From Congeria kusceri (lineage: Eukaryota > Mollusca > Bivalvia > Myida > Dreissenidae): DNA of 64,000 nt. Where the stretch lies: positions 23,940,727-24,004,726 of the forward strand of contig CM051030.1 of assembly GCA_027627225.1 (NCBI GenBank). Direction: 5' to 3'. Made by a program: the position numbers and the translations under genes. The notes below the pieces were generated by a model. It worked only from the letters and a program-made list of their open reading frames with translations, searched no databases and was not told the origin of the DNA. Below are positions 57,261 to 64,000 of this stretch, piece by piece (the stretch's first letter is position 1; the number at the start of each line of letters is the position of its first letter).

Positions 57261-57546
57261 AAAATCTTTCTTTTTTTGTTATTTTCTTTTATTTCATTAC
57301 TTCAACATCACTTATAATCATGACATTTCTTCATTATTTTTAGTTTATTTTATTTATTTCTCTTAGTTTCATTATGGTATATACATAAACATGCATTCAC
57401 AAAGACTCTGTTTCGCTCGCAATATCGATGCAGCTTTCTTCTGTATCAGAATCTAGGTTGATGATTAGATTCCCTGTCATGACGTCAGGAAAATGATCAA
57501 TTAAATATATTAAAATAAATATATAAATTGAATAAATTTAATGTGC
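57261..57546. other. Non-coding, nothing recognised
   Basis: T-rich tract after the tRNA-like head (57265-57295), then AT-rich sequence. Confidence 0.35.
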
Positions 57547-57620
57547 CTGTTATGGGATTCGAACCCAAAACATCACGCAAACAAACGTCGCATACTCACC
57601 ACGGCATTACAGTATCAACT
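57547..57620 (-). repeat. tRNA-like sequence on minus
   Basis: On minus, TGTAATGCCGTGGTGAGTAT (A box/D-arm-like) is followed after about 35 bases by TTGGGTTCGAATCCCATAA, a B box with a four-pair T-stem. No matching acceptor stem is clear. Confidence 0.4.
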
Positions 57621-57635
57621 GTTACGTAGTGAGGA

Positions 57636-58318
57636 TTTAATCTACATGCAGAGACAACTAACATGTCACACTTCGTCTCCATTGTTTGCGTCTCAAATTA
57701 AAATTCATATCACATTTTAAAATGGTGTTGTCTCCGTTGTTCTTCGCCCATCTCCCTATGAAATTTCGCCTACTTATTAAACAGAACATAATTAAAGACA
57801 TTAAAAACTTCCGAATTAACATAAATGGTTAAAATTAAAGAGTGAAATAATATAGCACAGCATTTAATTTTAAATTATGAAGAATTGCAAGGTGGTGAAC
57901 ATTTAAGAGCTCATCGTGATTTTTTTTCTAAAACATACGGGAATTAGCTGCTACGAGAATACAATTGTGTTTGTTTACCAAGATTCCGACAGAACTTAAG
58001 AAATAATCACTTTAATACAACATCAACTATAGCATCTTAAGTTATTGTAATATTGTGTTAACGGTTATTAAAAAGATAGTTGTTTTGTTACATTATATTT
58101 CAAGATTATAACGAAGCATATTCAAGCCCCGTATAATATTTAGCATACGACAATAATATCTGCAACGAAAATATCTTTAAAGAAAAACACAAATCAGTAT
58201 GGAATTAAACTAACAAGTTGAAGTAAACAACATCAGAATTACGCCCTAACTTTCTGTGATGATACCTTTTTTTCGTAATTTTAGTCACCAGAAGAATGTT
58301 AGCTTAGAGTTACTTATC
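57636..58318. repeat. Segmental repeat copy 2; empty site for the 24202-25025 element
   Basis: Homologous to 23747-25330 without the 824-bp element. The pre-insertion sequence ACGGTTATTAAAAAG is intact at 58061-58075, with the insertion point between T58068 and T58069. Non-coding. Confidence 0.85.
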
Positions 58319-59033
58319 AAAATCAAGTTACTAAAAACGGCTTAATTTATTTATTTTATTTAATAATGCAAACTTAATACAGAAAGAAGGCATGAGTTGT
58401 TTAGATACTCAAATCGCTATTTGTGTGTTGCAGTTTTTTTTTGCATAATTACCGTTAAACGTACAATGTATTTTGTACTTCAATCTTATAGGATTGGACG
58501 ATATCGATAAGAATTAAAATAATTATTAAATTCAATTGATAAAGAAGTAAATGATGTATATTATATATATATGTTGATATTTTTGTGAATTCATTTTTAC
58601 TACATCGATTGAAAATCAAATATATTATATTTTTTCTGTAAATACGAATACGCTTATCCCGCTTTATAATCAATAAAAGTCGCCGGAAGTGAACAGGAGA
58701 CATCACTCGTGATTACGCAAGGGAAGTAACCTACTCTTCGGAAAGGCCTATACATATTCATGTCTGAGTCTCTTTTCTGGGTTAGTTGCTTAAAATAGAT
58801 CTACGAAAATAAACGGTATATTCATGAGTCGGTTTAAATTTTGTTGATAATGAGGGGCTAAACCGTTTATAGTCCGATTTTTCTGAACTGTCCAAATATA
58901 AATAATTTCACGGTGGTTAATTTTTGTTATTTTTAGAATATGTCTTTTGTCACAGTTTTCCGTCGTATTTAGGGGTATCGGGATGAATATAAATACATGA
59001 CAAATAACATAAGCAATTCTGCATTGAACATCA
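58319..59033. other. Non-coding, nothing recognised
   Basis: AT-rich sequence with no coding signal. Confidence 0.4.
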
Positions 59034-59108
59034 GTCGGACTTGCTGAGCGGTTTAAAACGAAGTAAATCTGTTGCTAACCGAGCGGTCCGGGTTCGAACC
59101 CCATAGAC
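59034..59108 (+). repeat. tRNA-like sequence, Ser/Leu-type boxes
   Basis: TTGCTGAGCGGTTTAAAACG resembles a class-II tRNA A box. CCGGGTTCGAACCCCAT is a B box. The T-stem pairs for only three bases, so it is probably a pseudogene. Confidence 0.4.
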
Positions 59109-59812
59109 GTATGTTTTTTATTTCTTTATTAACCGCAATTTGCTTTCATCATTGTTTATTGTTTCAACATGATTGCTTATTGTTAATCATGATTTTCACG
59201 AATAAAATGATGTGAAAAACACCACAGAGGCGAGCACGGCAGATGAAAACGAAGAAGCGCTTGTCTGATATTCTTTATAAAGTGTTATGTTATTTGTGTT
59301 AAAATTATGTTATTAGTTATTTATTTTAATCACATTAACAAAATGATCAATATCAAACATTGAAAAAATATGTGTAAATATAAAATAATATGTTTCCTAA
59401 AAAACATGCAATTTAACATTTAATAATATTATATTTAATAAAGCTAGGTTGATTTGACGAGCTATTCGCTCTGCAATATTTTATAGGTAGTAATTACTAT
59501 TCTGTTGATGACCCCGCTTTAAATAACATACATCACACATAGTATTTTCTACCCTATACGCGAGGCACGCTATCGGAAATTCACGAATGGTGATATAGGA
59601 TATATATATAACGCATTCAACAACCGTGAAATTATTCATGTTTAGACCGTTCAGAAAAAACGGACTATAGTCCGACAACATTGACCTGGCACTCATGCAT
59701 ATTCCGTTCGTTTTCGTAACCTTTTATCGGAAACATGTAAACAGACGATCGCTCGTTACAGTTTAAAATACGAAATGTGAGTTCACATTACTTTAGCGTA
59801 CAGTTCGAGACG
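59109..59812. other. Non-coding, nothing recognised
   Basis: AT-rich sequence with no coding signal. Confidence 0.4.
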
Positions 59813-59889
59813 TATAATTAAATGGTCGAGAGGTTAAGGCAGTAGCTTTCGGATCGTGTGATTGCGGGTTCGAATCCGTTCTTGGTCTT
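59813..59889 (+). repeat. tRNA-like sequence, near-consensus A and B boxes
   Basis: ATGGTCGAGAGGTTAAGGC is very close to the Ser/Leu tRNA A box. GCGGGTTCGAATCCG is the B box. The T-stem and acceptor stem are imperfect and the anticodon is ambiguous, so it is listed as tRNA-like, not as a functional gene. Confidence 0.45.
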
Positions 59890-60121
59890 AACAGAGTTTT
59901 TGTTTTTTAATTTGTGTATAATGGTTATTAGCGAGCATTTTCACTTATTGATTTGAACATCAAATACATTGAACAATATTAAAACATAAAAATAGCAATA
60001 AAGCCAAGTTTTATCATACACATTAAACACATTGAAATTTGCACATAGAATGGACACCAATTACAGTTGCAACGTCGATTTCCTTTTTTAGCCCTGCAAA
60101 AAAGCACGATTGAAATGCTTA

Positions 60122-60186
60122 TTTGAACATCATAGTCTCTGGACAGTAGGCAAACACTCTACCATTAGGCTACCGGTCCAGATGAA
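60122..60186 (-). repeat. tRNA-like fragment on minus, A box only
   Basis: On minus, GGTAGCCTAATGGTAGAGTG then TTTGCC is a good D-arm. The B box is decayed to GATGTTCAAAT. Pseudogene. Confidence 0.4.
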
Positions 60187-61236
60187 AAGTGTAAGCGTAG
60201 ATACCGACCAAATTTTGTATCACGAGCAAGGTGTCAATGTTGTCGTACTATACACAAATTAGGGAAAACTGTGATGTTTTTTTTATAGACACGCTGCAGA
60301 CGTGTGTACTTAACATTGTCTAATTTACTTGCATCGATTAATCCATGTCTATAACGGTTCTCACTTAAATTTGTACCGGCTGTAGTATATGTTATCGATG
60401 CGACATATAATGTTTTCTGATTTTGACTCTCAAATAATATGTAGTCTCCAAACAATAACACGTATTTTACGATATTGTGTCATACAATTACATGTATATG
60501 CATTAGTATTTCCAAAATACAAAATAGTACATATTATGTGGTGACATGGGAGGCGAATACAATGTAAAACAAATCAGTATGTGAGTAAGCACTTTCCGAA
60601 TAATATGCGGATTATCGAATTAAGAACAACAAATATAGAAGTACTTGTAACCCCATTAAACTAGTACCACTGCATACATGTATGATACCCATTTAAAATC
60701 CGGGTATTATGGACGAACTGTTTAACATTTAACGGTTTATTAATGTTATATTTTTGGTAAAACATACATGATAGGAACAACGACTCGCTGCCAGTTCGAT
60801 AATGCCTATCAATTAACTAAAACGGTGATAAATGTGTCAAAATTAATCGTAATATGAACGTCAACCTCGTCGAAAACGTATGTTAACTAACAATTGGCTA
60901 ATGCTATAGGACAAACGGCTATATTTCTATCAATACGTTGAATTTTATCATATGACTGCACATTCTTCTGTACTGCGTATTGCTTTTTTTCCAAAGCGCG
61001 CGAATCAGTATTTAATTGAAACCTTAGTGTGATGCTTTTGTTAATAATACACATAAGACAAGCAAAACGGCAACACGCGATATAAACAGGAAATAATTAG
61101 TGAAGTCTAAAATAAAACGAGTTTCATGACACGTATTTTTTCTGTCGATCATGTGTTTTTCCTATTATAAATCATGAAATCCGTTAATAATTTTAACGTA
61201 TATATATATAATACATAGCTGGCGGGGACCGGGCAT
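60187..61236. other. Non-coding, nothing recognised
   Basis: AT-rich sequence with no supported gene. Confidence 0.4.
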
Positions 61237-61690
61237 TTGTAACGGATCCGTGGTTTAGTGTTAATTTACTGGTTTCACAACCCAGGGGTCGCATGTTCGA
61301 TCCCCCACTACACCCTTACCTAGAATCTCGTCTTTCGAATTGGACATTTAACCGATGTGCGGTGTACTAGTAGGTTCTTCTCACCGGGCACAAAATGACA
61401 CAGGGTCGCCTCTGGAACTGGGCGTCTCGTGTATATTGCACTATGCTCCGTACCCAACTAACAACTAACAAGTATTCTGTGGACGATGGCCGTATGGGAG
61501 AGACTCCCGGTTCACTCGTTAATAATGTACTGCACATACGGAGACCGGACTGAGCTGCTAACGAACAGTGACAAGACTGTCCTCAGTGGTGCCCTAACAC
61601 AGAATATGGAGCTCCATTAGCAGCTTGCTTAACTGCAGAACGGCTTTGGGAAAATGGTATGCATTTATCATGTGACCATTAAATGGTCTT
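61237..61690 (+). mobile_element. tRNA-derived SINE
   Basis: The head at 61250-61310 has CGTGGTTTAGTGTTAATTTA (A box) and GCATGTTCGATCCCCC (B box). A GC-richer non-tRNA body follows (GGTGTACTAGTAGGTTCTTC, ACCGGGCACAAAATGACACA, GGGCGTCTCGTGTATATTGC), unlike the flanking AT-rich DNA and typical of mollusc SINE bodies. The 3' end is uncertain. Confidence 0.6.
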
Positions 61691-64000
61691 TAGCGTTTAC
61701 AGTAAGTTTTTGTTGCAGGAAATAGGGGTTCATAATAGCTGTAAACCACGCCGTTTACATGTAAGAAACCAATCAAATCAGATCAAATGACAGCACATTG
61801 CGAGACGTTGATAAAAATATTAAATATTAACAAATTTCCGACAATGTCAACTTGTTGGGAACCTACTGTCACACTTGCGAAATGTTTGTGACTAATAACC
61901 AAATTAAAGTCAACATGTTTTCTTTTAGAAATCACTATATCACATGTAAAACTAAATGTGTTAAAAGACATGTACTTTGTTTGCAAGTTTATCGTTACTT
62001 CCATAAGCTGTATACGTGTATTGCGTTTTTGTTCAAGAACTGTAAATCGTGTTTAAAAGCAACATTAAAATATTGGTTATGTACATGTTACGCCCAATTT
62101 ACCTCGAGTCTATAAGGCTTGTGTTTTATTTAATCAAATTTTGGTTTTCCATATTAGCAAGCATGAATGTTCTGTCAAATTGACTGTGATTTCTAAAGTC
62201 CCTTATTATTTTTCCATTATTTATACCCACTAAGTTTTGTTTTAAGATTGCATATTCAACCTTAAAAATATTATGTCTGGAGCAGCTGAAAACTGTGTGA
62301 CTATTGTATGATGATAAAGAATTAAAGTGTATAAGTTCAATGCTGATTTTCACTACAGTAACTGTAACACTGTTTGAGACGATGGACAGCATGTTGTAAA
62401 TAAACTTGATGACGATGATTATGATGATGATGACGATTATGATGATGATGATGGTGATGATGATGTTGCTGTCTTTAAAAAAAGATGATCTGTCTTTATT
62501 ATGTTTGACAATGTTATTAAAGGCACGAGTTGGAACAGGTTTGACTTTGCATTGATCTGATTATTGAAGGTAGTGTTGCAAACACATACAGAAACCGATT
62601 GCTCTTTCATACATATGCCTAACAATATATACCAATGCATGGTTATAACTAGTTCTACAAGTACAGATCATACGATACCACAAGATAAAGCACAACACAA
62701 CACAGTATATAACATGAAATAACACAGTGAAAGTGAAAGTGACATACATTTGAGGTCGATGGTTCGGTGAGGCAGCATTTGTTTTTCTGTTGTGTATTTT
62801 TAATTTTCTCGATACAATATCTAAACTCTCAATACTCAAATTTGACATGTTAAGTTTATCAGCAAGATTATGTTTTTCCAAGAAAGTGCTTATGTTAGTT
62901 ACCGAATTTATTTTGGTAAAGTATTTATAATTTTAGAGTATTGGGTGAAATCTGACATCAAAATTATATAAATCTTAAAGGTATTACTTTGTTTCATGAC
63001 ACACACTCTAGACATAAACTAACAAACTTACTGAATAATGGCCAGTGAGAGAGTCGAAACAGATGTAGTGTTCACACATTTAACCGAATGAATTATTATA
63101 CATTCGTCACTCTATGCACTATTATGATACAAAATGAAACAGATGGTGATTATCCCAGTTATTGAACACAAAGGACTACTCAATGGTCAAACAATAAAAT
63201 TAGTCATACATATTAGAAACACCACAACACCGTACAAATAAGGAAAAATAAAAGAAGATTTGTAGGACCATATTTTTCACAATTTTTTATTCAAATATGT
63301 GAAAAATACTATCTCATTATTCACAACTGTGAACTTGATATGTTATTCTTCACAAAACATAGCCATATAATTTTTTTAATTTTCTGTGAAGTTTGTGATT
63401 GCATCCAGTTTGTGGATATGCGATGAAATCATGGCCAGTAACATTCCTCACACTTAATATTGCGGTAAATAAGCTACTTTATTTACAGGTGTATGAAAAA
63501 TATGGTCCATCAATGCGTGTGCGCTCTATTATGCCTTATAAAGGTTCGTATGACTTCTGCGAAACTATCAAAAACGTGTACTATCGTAGTTTAATATCTT
63601 TTCATAAAAATGATAATTAACGCATCCTGATAAAGGCTTAGTGACAATGTTTGAACAGTTAAACGAGGTTCAACAAATCTGTATTTACATGTACGAGTAA
63701 ATTATCTTTTTCAGAATAAAAGCATGTTTGTAGTTTACTGGATTGTATTTATCGGACCTTAATTTTCGGGTAAGAAACCAGTTACTCTTTCAATATGTAC
63801 TGGGCTAATTTAAATCTCATACGCATAACTATTTTGATTTGAAATGGAATACATTTGCATGTGTTGCATACAGGTGCATGGATTGTTGTAAGATCTGTAT
63901 TGGTCGTATTCATTGAATAAAACGTGTTTGCTGTAAATGATTTATCGTAGATCAACCTTGAATTCTAGTGATAGTTTGGTCAATGCATACTTAAGGAGCA
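61691..64000. other. Non-coding as far as seen; one GAT microsatellite
   Basis: Weak exon-like stretches exist on minus at about 62881-62745 (hydrophilic, possible donor GTATGT) and on plus at about 63489-63550 (acceptor TTTACAG, VYEKYGPSMRVRS), but no domain is recognised and I do not call them genes. Confidence 0.35.
62403..62464. repeat. (GAT)n microsatellite
   Basis: About 20 imperfect GAT/GAC trinucleotides. Confidence 0.9.

Noticed and set aside
62745..62881. Possible minus-strand exon (LEKHNLADKLNMSNLS...)
   Set aside because: Donor GTATGT is plausible but the acceptor lacks a pyrimidine tract and no family is recognised; not enough to call.

Overview
The window looks like AT-rich, intron-rich, repeat-laden bivalve mollusc chromosomal DNA. 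The species is not determinable by eye; a heterodont or dreissenid-like clam is my guess. Three things point to a bivalve: one-domain-per-exon immunoglobulin genes, many mollusc-type interspersed repeats carrying internal tandem arrays and 'aaggtcaaggtcac'-style motifs, and abundant decayed transposons. There are no operons or prokaryotic signals.

Layout. 0.5-3.2 kb holds a dead APE-type non-LTR retrotransposon. A 200-base assembly gap (5001-5200) abuts the left end of a roughly 4.4-kb ISL2EU-like DNA transposon (about 5.2-9.6 kb). That transposon carries two convergent spliced genes: a THAP transposase whose catalytic core has been deleted in frame, and an intact-looking SAP-SWIM-YqaJ nuclease. 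9.6-19 kb contains minisatellites, a gag relic interrupted by a 147-bp foldback, and tandem-repeat elements. 19.5-28.9 kb is almost entirely mollusc repeat elements with arrays of about 125-170 bp. 31.5-33.9 kb (minus strand) is a decayed transposase-like gene with an OTU-protease-like segment, flanked by MITEs.

The main host gene lies on the plus strand. Sixteen exons from 38662 to 53030 keep one continuous reading frame, and an Ig exon at 19128-19484 probably belongs upstream of them. It encodes a type I receptor: up to nine Ig domains, one FN3 domain, a transmembrane helix, and a tyrosine-rich tail built from small exons including one of 13 nt. The Ig(n)-FN3-TM order resembles nephrin-type proteins. 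The tail carries two YDSL motifs, a YSEL that forms an ITAM-like pair with the second YDSL, and two YxN motifs. The start exon and signal peptide were not found. Within this gene, the 3' end of one Ig exon plus its splice donor has been amplified into an intronic minisatellite whose units carry both donor-like and acceptor-like sites. A broken copy of another Ig exon lies 2.3 kb upstream of its intact relative.

Many of the interspersed repeats share one terminal design: a short subterminal inverted repeat, an internal tandem array, then a 3' hairpin followed by CTCTTGT or CTCTAGT. A paralogous empty site (58068/58069) and one nested insertion (43436-44319) in this window indicate insertion between two T residues without target duplication, as described for Helentron-associated (HINE, DINE, pearl-like) elements. 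53-64 kb is non-coding as far as I can see, with a cluster of tRNA-like sequences and one tRNA-derived SINE.
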